From Euryodendron excelsum (taxonomy: Eukaryota > Streptophyta > Magnoliopsida > Ericales > Pentaphylacaceae): a stretch of DNA of 64,000 nucleotides. Shown here piece by piece: positions 34,300 through 45,501 of the stretch. The stretch is from the NCBI GenBank assembly GCA_033060915.1, contig CM065398.1:2052501-2116500 (forward strand). The letters run 5' to 3'. Each line of letters opens with the position of its first letter. Positions within the stretch are counted from its first letter, which is position 1. The position numbers were made by a program, and so were the translations under genes. The notes under the pieces are model-generated. The model was not told the DNA's origin. It ran no database searches and worked only from the letters and a program-made list of their open reading frames with translations.

Positions 34300-35255
34300 C
34301 TTTTAACATGAATAAGTATATGGTTCTCCCTATGTTCCAAGATTATGATTAGATCCCACTTGATAAGCATATTAAGAATATTTTGAACAGCACCAGTAGT
34401 TTGTCTTATTGTTTTAATCATGATCTAATTATGAAAGTTTGTGTTTCATATTTATTTTATTGGGCAAATCCTTATTTGTTTCGTATTCTACTTTATGATG
34501 AAATTGAAGTTCTAAGACGTAGGAAATTTGGCTATATTGTGGATTTACTTTCTAGGTGCTATCTCTTCCTTATTACATTGTCTATTATTATGATTTTGCA
34601 TACATTGAGGACAATGTTTAATTTAATTTGGGGGGTAGGATTATAAATTTTTTTTTTTTAACATTAAAGTGACTAATGTTCTTTCATTCGATGCCATTGA
34701 GCCATAAGTTTAGTTATGACATTTATTGCTTTGACTTGAATACTGAATTAAAGTTTATTATACTATCTCTTGTTAAAGTATCTTTTTGCATTTATATTGG
34801 TACACTTACAAAAAGCCCTACAGACATGATTTGCAACAGATAAGTAAACTTGACTTATATATCTTGAGGAAAAAAATGTGAAGACTAAATACCCATGTGA
34901 GTATTAGCCATTCTTTATTTGGAGGTATATTACATATTTACTCTCAATTTTGTTCAAAGCACATAATTTTGTTGTTAGTCCCTTTTATTCATTCATTTTG
35001 GTTGAATGTTGAGAAATGTTACACTGTTATCATATTATAACTTCTATGAGTTTATATAAGTTAAAAGAGTATGCCATTTTTAGAGAGATGATCTTAGGCC
35101 ACCTTTGTCTTTTCGAGCCTTCATTTATTCATGTATCCTTATTTTTTAGAAGCTAAATCGAGCCTTATTTAGCTTTTCTTTGTCAAATCTCATAACCTTT
35201 ATGTTTGGTGATATGTTGGGATATGGTCTTTGATGTCAAACGGTCATTTTGTTTA

Positions 35256-35287
<32 letters not shown>

Positions 35288-36135
35288 AAAGCAAAAAGAA
35301 AAAAGAAAAAAAACCAATAGTAGAAAAAATAGAAAAAAAAGAAATAAATGAGTAGTGTTTTGTATTGCAATCCCAATCATTTTCGTATACGTTGTTTGAT
35401 TTTTACCATTTTTTTCATAACCCTTGCATTACAACCTAAATAAAGTCCTACTTGATCTTAGAAGTTGGAATGTTCTCAATGCGCGTGTATTAATTGAAGT
35501 ATTATGTTATATTTATTATTTATATCTCATTATTTAGCATTCTTTTTATGAGACTAAAATATTCTTTTTCCAATAGCGTTTTTCAAAAGGACGTATGTGA
35601 GACGTTTGCTTTTGATTTATATTAATTATTCTCATATATGTGAGAATTTTATTTACATGCAACTAATTCAAAGTGATTTATTTGTTGAGTGCAATACCTT
35701 GTGAGATTTGAGTCAAAGCATACTTCTGATGAAATTTGAGTTAAATAAACTTTGAAAATTGTAATCATCTCTAAATAGGCAGAAAGTTTTTCGAACAAGC
35801 TTTTTAGGTGTCTTTAATGGTTGCTAGTGTTTTGACTTTGGATTCCTGATGCAATAAATTTTATGGCTTTATTTAAAGTCTTGGTATTTGAATAGAAGAA
35901 TTATTATTGAGTTTGATAAAAAAAAATTCAAGAATTTTGTGAGTATATTCACTAAAAGCCCTCACGAGACTTCACTCGTCCACTAAAGGAAACCTAAAGG
36001 TTTAAAAGGTTTATTGCATATGCTAAATACAATCGAAATTTCCAGCGAAAGTGAATTAGTTGTAAAATAGTTTATTTAGTTGTCTTTTAGTTTTTCTTTT
36101 TTTAGTGTCGATTTGCTTGAGGACAACGAGTATCA
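34300..36135 (+). repeat. Gypsy 3' non-coding region with polypurine tract
   Basis: A CATTGAGGACAATG block (34606) and a TTTGGGGGGTAGGA purine tract (34629-34640) are standard 3' landmarks of this group. Farther on come a TTTTTTCATAACCCTTGCATTA block (35410) and TTTGCTTGAGGACAA (36112). A 26-bp poly-A lies at 35257-35286. The 3' LTR expected to the right was not recognised. Confidence 0.6.
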
Positions 36136-38729
36136 TATGGAAATTGAAATTCAAGTTTATCTTGGTCCCTGTTGACTTCGATAATTGGAAGGAACATATA
36201 AATCCCCTTTTTAACCATTTTAAACAATCACATATTACTTTGCATCAAACAAGTGCCTCCTTAACCTAAAGAAGTTTACAGGCCTTTCTCCTAGGATTAA
36301 ATTAACTCTGCCAAGACATTCTGAATGACATCGTTGCATGCCACTTGAAAGCAGAAGCATGCATTCCTTTCGAATGCAGAACCTCTTCTATATTACAAGC
36401 AAACTCCATACTGTCACAAACACAACGGACAGTTAATCATCATTTATTATGCAGACACTCGGACAAGCATAAGAATCTAAATTATTCCATGCTTAAATAT
36501 GTAGATGTCCTTGATGTTAAAGAACTGTCAAATAATAAAAATAGAAACAAAAATATCATTAAACCAACAAGAACAAGCACTAATCAATTATAATGGTTGG
36601 TGAAGGCCCTTTATCAAAATTATTTGGATTGATTCTTTAGTTTTTTAAGCTTTGGAAACAGTCTTCTTATAGTCCCCATCTACAATCCTATAAACCTGTG
36701 GCTGCTAGTACGGTGATTCTATAAAATCCCTCTTGGATGCTAACTTCCTACTCCATATCATCCAAGGTTATAACCGGCCATGGTAAGGTCATTGTTACCA
36801 AAAAGCATAATCGAAAAAATGGCATCGCAGAGTCGCTAAACGAAAATGTTAGTATGTAATTCATGATTAGTGTTTATTATTTTCTTTGCGAAGGTGATTG
36901 AGGCGGTGTTGTTGTGCATTGGAATGCCCTAGCTATGCAAGGAGTTGGCATCGCCGTCATCTTCTCTGAGAAGTCTGATGGTTTATGTTGGCGGCTTGAG
37001 TATGGAAGGAACATGAAATATTGATGAGGGGTAATTTTGAAAATAAAAAATAGCGGCGACTAAAGCAGGTCACTGCCGCTATAGATTATAGATATAGTTA
37101 TTGGTATGTACACTTATTGTTCCTTCGAAATAAAGCACTTGTTAGAAGTGGAAGTTCCAAAAACGCCCACACTCCACGTAATCCTTAGCATGGCTCTATT
37201 ACGAATTGGGGTAGCCCAAGTGAGGCTTGCTAGTTGTCCCCTCAAATTTTTTAAAATTGTATTTTGACCTACATATGTAGAAATTTTCTCAATTGTCCGC
37301 TTGAAACTTTGTAAATTCTCCTCCTTAAATAGTTAAAAATTCTATTTTTATATGTAAATTTAAAAATGTTTTCTCAAATTGCCCTTTAAAAATTTATAAA
37401 TACACCTTTAAATAGTTATTTTTCTTTAACGACCCATTTATATTTTAAATAAAACACTTATGATGATTCTTAATTATTAAAACGCTATCGCCATATCATT
37501 CTATTAAAGTTTTATGTACAATTTTTTTTAAAAAATAATATTTTCATACATTATATGTATATATATGAAAGCCAAGTACCTTGATATTGATAAGAAAAAA
37601 ATATAGGTCATCCTTAATAGTTATCCATGAATAAATTTTTTGGCTTCACTATTATACACAAGAATAACAAAAGACGTACACATTTAAATGACAAAAGACC
37701 AAAAAACTCTCCCTTAAAAGACAAAATGACAAAAGACGTACTCTTGTGCTTTACGTAATTCATTTAAATGGTTCTTACTGTACGCATTTCTAAAAATTGA
37801 ATTATTAAGAAAAGCGTATGGCTAAAATTTTGATAATACATTTGATCCTACAAACATAACAGAAGGGACGTTTTCTGTACGCATATGGGCCCATGGATCC
37901 TCCTGATGGGCCAAGTTAGCAACACGCCATCTCGCTCCTTTGGATAAACTCCTCTACATACATTTCAACTTTTTATTTCCCTCCATACTATAGTTCTAAA
38001 AATGACATGCCTTCCAAAGTACAGGATTTGGAATCCGAATTTGGTGATAAAAAAGCAAAGAAAAAGAAAAAGATAAAAGAAACATTTTGTTCTCGTATCT
38101 CTTGATTTTTTTTTTCTTTTCATTTTTCATAACTAAATCCTTAATCCAAACATAGTCTTAATGTTTTACACACAATGATAAATTTTTTGTCTAAGTCATT
38201 GGTGGCATCCAAACACATGATCTTCTAATATGTTTGAAGTTCTTCCAACTTGTTGGTGGCATCCAAAGAGGTGGATCTTCAAATATGTTTGAAGTTATTA
38301 CAACTTGTTAATGAATTGTGCCGCTTGTCATTTCATGACAAATGTATACGAGGAGAAGTCTAATCCATCAAATTAAGTTTTTTCTAAATTCAATGGATGA
38401 GTCTACAAGATGCAAACCAGAAGAAAATAGTAGAGAAAATTGTAAATCTCAAAGGAGCTAGAGAAAAAATAAATAATTTAAAACTAGCATACTGACGAGA
38501 AGTTTACGTTCTGAAGAAACCACCAAATATGTTTACCTAATCTCGTTGCTTTCTAGGTGTGCGTGCAAGGCCCTTGAACATAGCGTCCTTTGCCCATCAG
38601 AGTTGTATCTTGAGCTTTAAAAAGTGAGAAATATGGTGGTTGGAAAAGTGGTGCCGTATGGTGCAGGGGCAATGGTGGTGGAGCTGAGGCCGTGGTGTAT
38701 TGGGCGGTTGAGGAAATAGAAAATCCGTC
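36136..38729. other. AT-rich intergenic DNA, no gene supported
   Basis: A short CACTA-like piece (GCGGCGACTAAAGCAGGTC at 37052, with an imperfect GCGGC/GCCGC inverted pair) and transposon-like CTCAAATTTTTTAAAATT strings near 37240-37420 are seen. No coding region stands out. The 3' LTR of the gypsy element, if it exists, should start at the left of this stretch. Confidence 0.5.
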
Positions 38730-39411
38730 TAGGGATGTCAATTGGACTGGCCTGACTCGGCCCATGGCCCACCGGGCTTGGGCTGGGCTTTGCGGCTCTT
38801 GTCATTTTTCAGGCCAAGTTAGGCCGGGCTAAAATGTGAAAAGAAAGGCCCAAGTCAGCCCACGGCCTTAGGGACGGGTTTGAGCTCGGGTTTGGGCCAC
38901 AGCCTTTGACGGGCTTTTTGGATTGGTCTTTGGGCCGGGCTTCTTTGGCCATTTTTTTTTGTAGCATTATGTTTTTAAAACTAATAAATTTTGTTATAAT
39001 AAATTATGCACAATGAGAAATTTATTTGTAAACTTATATATATTTAATTTATTTGAATTTATATAAAAAAACTTTACACTTACATTTATTATTATATAAT
39101 TAATAAGAATTACTAAGGTTAAATATTTATATAATTATGTTTACAAAATTAATGAAGGTATTTAAGAAAAATAAAAATAAATTTGAAAAGAATGGTCACA
39201 GGTATCGGGTGTGAAGTGTTTAAAAAAAAATTCAAATTGAATTTGAAAGGAAAAGAGCCGTCGGGGGGGGGAGGGGAGGGGGCGGAGGGGGGTGTTTACA
39301 CTCTCACGAGCAGGCTTGGGCTAGGGCTTTCGGGCTAGGCTTAGGCTCGGGCTCGGGAACTAGGGCCGGGCTTGGGTGGCCCATGAGCCTCCGGTCAAAT
39401 TTACATCTCTA
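38730..39411. mobile_element. Small non-autonomous TIR element with GGGC-rich interior (hAT-like)
   Basis: The left end TAGGGATGTCAATTGGAC and the reverse complement of the right end TAGAGATGTAAATTTGACC are inverted repeats. Flanks AATCCGTC and AATTCATT match at 5 of 8 bases, suggesting an old 8-bp target duplication. The inner arms are rich in CGGGCTTGGGCTGGGC words, a hallmark of a widespread plant nonautonomous family. No protein is encoded. Confidence 0.75.
39263..39294 (+). repeat. G-run with quadruplex potential
   Basis: The plus strand has five runs of four or more G separated by single bases: G9-A-G4-A-G5-C-GG-A-G6. This satisfies the usual G-quadruplex pattern and lies inside the small TIR element. 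Confidence 0.85.
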
Positions 39412-39729
39412 AATTCATTCTAGCTATCACAATCACCACGGCCTAGTATGGGAGCCATAATGAATTTCGTAAGTTTTGCACTTTAATCCAAATCATAGAG
39501 GCTTAAATGCAAATTTCTAAACCAATGGGGTTTATATGATTTTGGGTCTATCCACTGGTGACAAAATGTTATCAATCCTAAAATTTAACTAGAACGGCCA
39601 AAACTTGTTTTGTTGGGGTTAGACCCACCTACTCAATTAAAACCACACATCTGAATGACTATGCACCATGTAGTGATATCCTAATTCGGCTATCTGGGCA
39701 GGTTTGTAGCACTGGGCTAAGCCTAATGT

Positions 39730-39900
39730 AGCCCAAAACTTGCAGTTATAAATTGGCCCAACTGAGTTTGATTTATGCTCATGCCCTTTTGGCCGATTTT
39801 TACATAGTTCATGTCAAAGTGGGCCTACATGAATTTAAGAGAGTAGTCGATCAAAAGGCTGGACACCCTATAACAAAAAAAAAAAAAAAACAAAAAAAAT
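39730..39900 (+). mobile_element. SINE-like tail, copy 1 (poly-A ended)
   Basis: The segment ends with GAGAGTAGTCGATCAAAAGG, then GGACACCCTATAAC and an A17 run. Related tails are at 60905-61025 (plus) and 41806-41905 (minus). The 5' end is not clear. Confidence 0.5.
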
Positions 39901-40330
39901 ATCTATTAAACTTAAATATGCTAGTTGAGAGCCCTTGTTTGTCACTTTGTGTGGGTTCCCCAAGTTTGAGCATCATTTAACCCTCTACCCATTCCATCAC
40001 CAACGAACTGCAAATGTTTTGACATTGACAGGAAAGGTAATACATCCAATAATATTGAAGATTATCACAGGGTTGGCTTCAACGTCTTTGGTGAATCATA
40101 AATTTCAGTTCAAAATCAATGGACATGATTTTGAATCACTACCTCTGAATATTGTTTAGCCATTAAATTGGAAATATTAAACAAAACAAGAGATCATGCA
40201 TGTCAATGAAATCATTCGATTTCGAATTAAATAACTCAAAATTTGTCAATTTGTAAGAAGTTAGTTGTTTTTTTTTTTTGGGATATGGGAAAGTAGAGCT
40301 CAAGAAGAGATACAGTAAAAAAAGAATTAA

Positions 40331-40917
40331 GACTATGTTTGGTACAAAGAAATGGAAAGGAATAGAATGAGAATAAGAATATAATGGAATGGAATAGTCA
40401 TTCTGATTTCCTTGTTTGGTAAGATCAATGAACAATGTTAGAATAGAATGGAATGAAATTTGTGTATGATATGAAAATTTAATATTATGTCTTTACAAAA
40501 TATTAGTAATATATTATTTAATTATTATATATTATTAAGCACTTGTAATGGTGGTGGCGGCTGCAGGGGCGGTGGTTTAATTATTAAATATATTTATGAA
40601 TTTTCAACTTTTTAAATTTTTTAAAATTTTTAAATTTTTTTTATTTTTTTAAAATTTTAAAATCAAAAAAATAATTATCAAACACGTTTTATATTTTTTA
40701 AAAGAAATTTGACAATAAAAATCTTACTAAATTTTATTTTAGGCTGTTTGATGTGGGAATAAAATGACCATTTTCACTCTTGAAATAGGGAATGGTCATT
40801 TCAACAAAATGTAGGAATGATCATTCCACTTTTAAGTAGTAGTACCAAACAAAAGAATGAAAATGAAAGTGAGAATGACCATTTCATTTCATTCCATTCC
40901 TTTGTACCAAACATATC
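40331..40917. mobile_element. MITE-like TIR element, about 590 bp
   Basis: Left end GACTATGTTTGGTACAAAGA and, reverse-complemented, right end GATATGTTTGGTACAAAGG continue as inverted repeats for about 60 bp (AATGGAA..GAATGG). The interior is AT-rich, non-coding. No clear target duplication was fixed. Confidence 0.75.
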
Positions 40918-41778
40918 ATAAAGGAAGAGTGGATTGAGGAATGTCTTCCATCCATATTCCAAACCACTAACTCGGGTATTTTGCCGGCCAAAATGCTAGA
41001 GCATGTGTCAATGTGTAAGAAGTTATTTAAGTTGTGTAAGCGTCTAACAAAATGGTTTATTGATCATCCAATTTTAGAATATTAGATACATAGATATATA
41101 TTTCAAAAGAAAAAATTAAGAAAAAAAAAAGAAGAAAAAATGAAGACTAAATTTTTTTAAAGAAAATAAATTTTGTAGGTTTTTGAGTCGTTTCTTTTCT
41201 ACAACTAAACATGTGGGACCGCCTAACAGGTTAATGGCTTAAATGCATCAGAATATCTAATTTTTTGCCAGGCCAGTCAATTAAATTGACAATACCGTTG
41301 GTTTACCTATAGATATAAATTAAGTTCATGGTGTCAGCTAGTGTAATAGAGATCTAATATCGAATTCAACCTTAAAGATAGCCCTTGCTAAGCATCTCAT
41401 TGCAATCTGATTAGAAAGAGGAGAAAAAAAAAGGAATAAACCAGAAATCAGTGTGAATTACGTGTTTATGACATGGTGGAGAGTACATTAATTTTTTTTT
41501 CTTTGACAATTAATGGTTCGCTCTGAATTACCAGTAGAACTAAGATAAGAATTATAATAAGTTTTATTTTTAGGTATGATAATGAACCAATTCTTTCTTT
41601 ATTTTGTGTTATGTACAACTTGTATAGTAAAAAAAGGAATCCTGTTGTCACTCCCTTATAAAATCACAGGGAAGTTTGGGGTTGGAACCCCACCGCCTCC
41701 TCCCTCTCCAAAATATGTGACCATATATATAAAGGAAGCAAAAAAATGAATAAATATACAATGCCACAGCGAATCAAT

Positions 41779-41801
41779 ATATATATATATATATATATAA
41801 T
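41779..41801. repeat. (TA)n microsatellite
   Basis: An alternating AT tract of about 22 bp followed by a T-rich stretch that belongs to the SINE-like minus-strand copy. Confidence 0.9.
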
Positions 41802-41805
41802 ATTT

Positions 41806-41905
41806 TTTTTTTGTTTTTTTGGTTATAAAGAGTCTAGGCCTTCAAGAGACTATTCTCTCGAGCTTGTACAAAATCATCCTGCATATGTACCATATAAACT
41901 TTACA
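41806..41905 (-). mobile_element. SINE-like tail, copy 2 (minus strand)
   Basis: On the minus strand it reads GTACAAGCTCGAGAGAATAGTC then TCTTGAAGGCCTAGAC and TTTATAACC followed by an A-rich tail. The copy at 60905-61025 aligns over the same blocks (GTATAAGCTTGAGAGTGTAGTC, AAAGGCCAAGACACC). Confidence 0.55.
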
Positions 41906-42018
41906 TTGTATGAATGATGAGTCGGTAATTGGCCACAAGAAATAGGGAGGGATTAAACTGAAGATTGCATGCTTAAGCATGAAAACCCGCCGAGTATACA
42001 TGCTACTTGTGGCTGAGA

Positions 42019-42384
42019 GCAAGGACGGAACCACCTTTAGATGGTGGGGGCCATGGCTCCCTCTAGTTTGATGAAATTTTACTTAGGCTCTATAAATTTT
42101 TAGTATTTTTTTTAATAAAAAAGTTTATATTGGTTCCTTGAAATTTTAAAAATTTTCCTTTGACTTTACAAAATTCAAAAATTTTTATCTTAATCCCCAA
42201 AAAATTCAAAAAAGTTTACCTTTAACCTTCTAAAATTCCAAATCTTTTCCAAACAATATTAAAAGAAATTTACTTGAACTTCCAAAATCTAAGAATTTTT
42301 ATGTGAGCCCTTTAACAAGATTCAAAACTTTTTACTTTGTCTTTCGATGGCCCCTCAATAAAATTCCGGATTACATCCGTGGCT
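42019..42384. mobile_element. Dispersed TIR repeat with CAAAATTCAAAAA arrays, copy 1
   Basis: Starts AGCAAGGACGGAACCACC and ends CATCCGTGGCTG, roughly inverted. The interior is made of near-regular 40-50 bp words with CCTTTGACTTTACAAAATTCAAAAATTTTTA structure. A second copy is at 60503-60896. Confidence 0.65.
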
Positions 42385-45300
42385 GAAAGGCTGAGATAAA
42401 TTGCTTAATCCAAAGGATAGAAGAAGGAGGTATTTCTTTATTTGTTTCTTTACTTCAGCATTAAGGAGCAGTTGAAGCAACCCAAAAACATGAATGCAGG
42501 CACAAGCAAAAATTCCTTTTCCTTTCTCCTTTCACCTTCTCCAATAAATTACTCAACTACTTCTAACTGATTCTATTTATTAATCTCTTCTTGACAACTG
42601 ATACAAGTTATCCCCAAACGGCTTCCCCTAGCACGCACTAAGCATGCCCATTTGGAGATACAAAGCGAATTCTCTAATTGTACGTTTGGATCTCAAATTT
42701 TCGCCTACAAAAGGAAAAGGTATGTGAATAAAATAAATTGAAAGACTTAAAAAGAATTTTCTTTTGTTTAATTTCATTAAAAAAATGAGAAGAAAACAAA
42801 AAGATATTTGTATAAAAAATCTATTTTTCTATTTGATTATCCATGAAAAATAAATATATCTGAAGTAATTTTATTTTACATTCATTTTCCTTTTTCATGA
42901 CATATCCAAGTTCCAAACATGGAATTTGTGAAAAATTACAGTTGGCATAAGACAGAATGTGAGTTCAATTCTAAAGAGTGATGTATTATAAAAAGAGGTA
43001 AAAAAAAAAAAGTAAAATAGAAGAAACAAAAGAAAAAAGAAAAGTTAGTTACCCTAAGAGGAAGGTTTTCCATCTTTCAAGCCCAACCATGAATACATTT
43101 TCCAAAAAAATTAAGTGATTAAATTATATAACTGGCAAGAAAAATCCTATTATTTATCAACAAAATGAAATAAAAATGTATTAGGCCACAATGTTTTTTT
43201 TTAAAAAATAAGTGAAAGAAAAGTAAAAAAGGTCATAGGTATTGGATGGTTAGCACACCTGTAATTACCTACCCAATGTGATGCATGGACCATTCTGATT
43301 TAAGGAAGTCAGTAATCGGTTGTCAGGAGGTGCCAAAAATATGGCCCACTGGTTGGATGATTAAAATTGACTCGCAAGCAAACATTAAAAGTTACACTAG
43401 GGACCTAGTCATAGGGACCTAGTCATGATTGTGTATTAAGAACATGCTTTTCATTTATCATATTGTGAATTTTTTTCATTCTAAAGACCAATTTTGGAAA
43501 AAAAATTTCCTATTCATTCTAATTTGATAGTAAGGTAGGAGTCGTAGGACTCTTGTTTTTAAATACTATTTTTGTTATTATTTTTGTCTCTATGAATTTG
43601 ACAAGTATTTCACTATAAAATTTAAATATGAGAGGTAGTAGTTAGTAGTTGGTACTACCTTAACACTTGATATTTTACATTATCTTGTATGTAAGAGTGA
43701 AAAAATATGATGAGTGTAATTGTACTATGGCTCCATTATGCACCTAGAGCTTAAATTTAACTTTTTTCGGCTTGACTTTTTTAGCATATAAGTAAAAAGT
43801 TAAATCTTTTTAACTTTTATAAGCTAAGACAGGTAAAAAAAAATAAAAGACAATAAAAACAAAAAAACTAAAAAAGTTGAGTTTTTTTTGTTTATAAATA
43901 AAAAAAGCCAAGCAAAAAAAACTTTAGATAAACTGTTCCAAACGGGCCCAATATATATAAATCTTTTAAGTCTATTAAAGCTTTTGGATTCAAACTTGAA
44001 GGTTGTCCAGTGGAGGCATGGACGAGTTATAAATCTAAACATTATAAGTTTGCAACTTGGCAAAAAGGTCAAACCGCATGAGATTTAGTTTTTATGAATT
44101 CTTTAATCTTGACGTGAATGATCTCTATTTGAGAAGATCGAGAAGGTGAGTAGTCGAAGTGCAAGTAAGCTGTCTTGTGGGTGGGTATTTGTGAGAACCA
44201 ATATGGGCGGGTGTTTAACTCTATATTCAAGCAAGTTTTTCTTCCCTTAAATCATTTTCTAAAAAAATTTAAAATTTTATAATTTTTATTAAAGTTAACC
44301 TAATGTTTTTGTTGTTTGAGCAAATCTCAAATTTATTCATTTCTTCATTAGTAAAATATCAAATTTATCCAATTTGATTCAATAAAAATGAAAAGATCTT
44401 TGATTCTTATCTTGATCATTATATGTAACATCTTTCTGATTAACTAGCTATTGAGATTTTTTGTGATTAACTCTAACATTACAAGTTATTTGAATATCCT
44501 CTCACTCTCTCTCTCTCCTTTTTAATCAGTAATACAATAAAATAAACTTGAGTCTTTGTGTCAAAATTGAGAGAAGCAACTAAATAGGGATGATTATATA
44601 TCTGTTGAGTCTAGCCTAGGTTGAACCCAACCAAGCCTGCCAGAATATTTCGAATTAAGGAAGATGGTGCAGATATATATACTAGCCATGTCACATCCTA
44701 AGAAATAACCAAGGACAAATTCTAGATATTATCCCAACATTAATTTCACCTGCCGATCATAAACTTCACTTTACTTTCACTGATAAATTCAAAGAAAAAA
44801 TCATTGAAATATACAAAGAAAAAAAGTATGATGACGTACCCTGGACCGTCCAATAATTTTGTATCATGAATCTTGCTCAATGTTAGCCGATCCCAGCCCT
44901 TCATTTAGCCGTCTCGATCGAATTGTCTGAACAACCGAAAGCTTGAGAATCATGAAAACTTAAAGCAGAAGATATTCCCCTTGGGACACAACCAATGAAT
45001 CTATCAAATCAACGGTCCATAGTTGTGACACGCATTCTAAGATTATTGGTGATCCAATAGATCCTGTAACAGACAATATTTGCTTAAGATATAAACTATG
45101 TCTTAGTGAGTAAAAATACCTTTTACACAATGTCAAACTTGTTAGGAATAGGATCCTTAAAGTAAGAAGTTGGTCACTGCTTACTTTTCCGTCAGAGAAG
45201 AAGAATTCAAAACGCATAGGCCATGTACATACATAGCTACACGTTATATGTATGTATCTACATATATGTATGTCCATATAACAAACTAAACATCAAAGAA

Positions 45301-45411
45301 AGAGCCATTCTAGTCACACTGTGGGTGTTATATGTATGATCCAATATGATATAACATCAGGCCATTTTCTTTACGAATCTTAGTTAGACCCTTCTCTTTC
45401 CATGTCCTAGC
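42385..45411. other. AT-rich intergenic DNA left of QRT3; includes a short tandem duplication at 43398-43427
   Basis: A 14-bp unit AGGGACCTAGTCAT is tandemly doubled near 43398. Imperfect AAAGTTAAATTTTT inverted strings near 43750-43950 may be a decayed hAT-type MITE. No gene is supported. The right end should contain the QRT3 promoter. Confidence 0.5.
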
Positions 45412-45438
45412 GCTCTCTCTCTCTCTCTCTCTCTCTCT
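45412..45438 (+). promoter_or_regulatory. (CT)n tract in the QRT3 5' leader
   Basis: About thirteen CT repeats end 63 bp before the QRT3 ATG. A matching tract ends 62 bp before the ATG of the paralogue. Pyrimidine CT tracts just downstream of transcription starts are a common plant core-promoter feature (Y patch / GAGA-type sites). Confidence 0.6.
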
Positions 45439-45501
45439 TATGTTATAACTAGGGTGCTTTCATGATCTTGAAGTCATCTTCTAGGTACAGGAGAGAGAGA
45501 A

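Larger units (their letters stand above)
11700..36135 (+). mobile_element. Host Ty3/gypsy LTR retrotransposon (Athila/Tat-like gag), deleted and nested
   Basis: The recognisable parts in order are: an LTR end (to about 12517), a degenerate tRNA-Asp-type primer-binding site (12530), gag N-terminal half (13103-13883), gag C-terminal half (32342-33060), protease (33090-33830), a pre-RT spacer to about 34260, then a 3' non-coding region with a purine tract (34629-34640) and a typical GCTTGAGGACAA block near 36112. RT, RNase H and integrase are missing. A hAT element splits gag at 13892-32333. I did not find a matching 3' LTR, so the right end is approximate. The left end of the 5' LTR is also not defined. 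Confidence 0.75.

Noticed and set aside
35183..35380. Phe/Leu-rich minus-strand frame
   Set aside because: It is translation of the poly-A tract in the gypsy 3' region.
38553..38805. Minus-strand frames rich in Pro/Thr/Ser
   Set aside because: They overlap the GGGC-rich arm of the small TIR element and have no domain.
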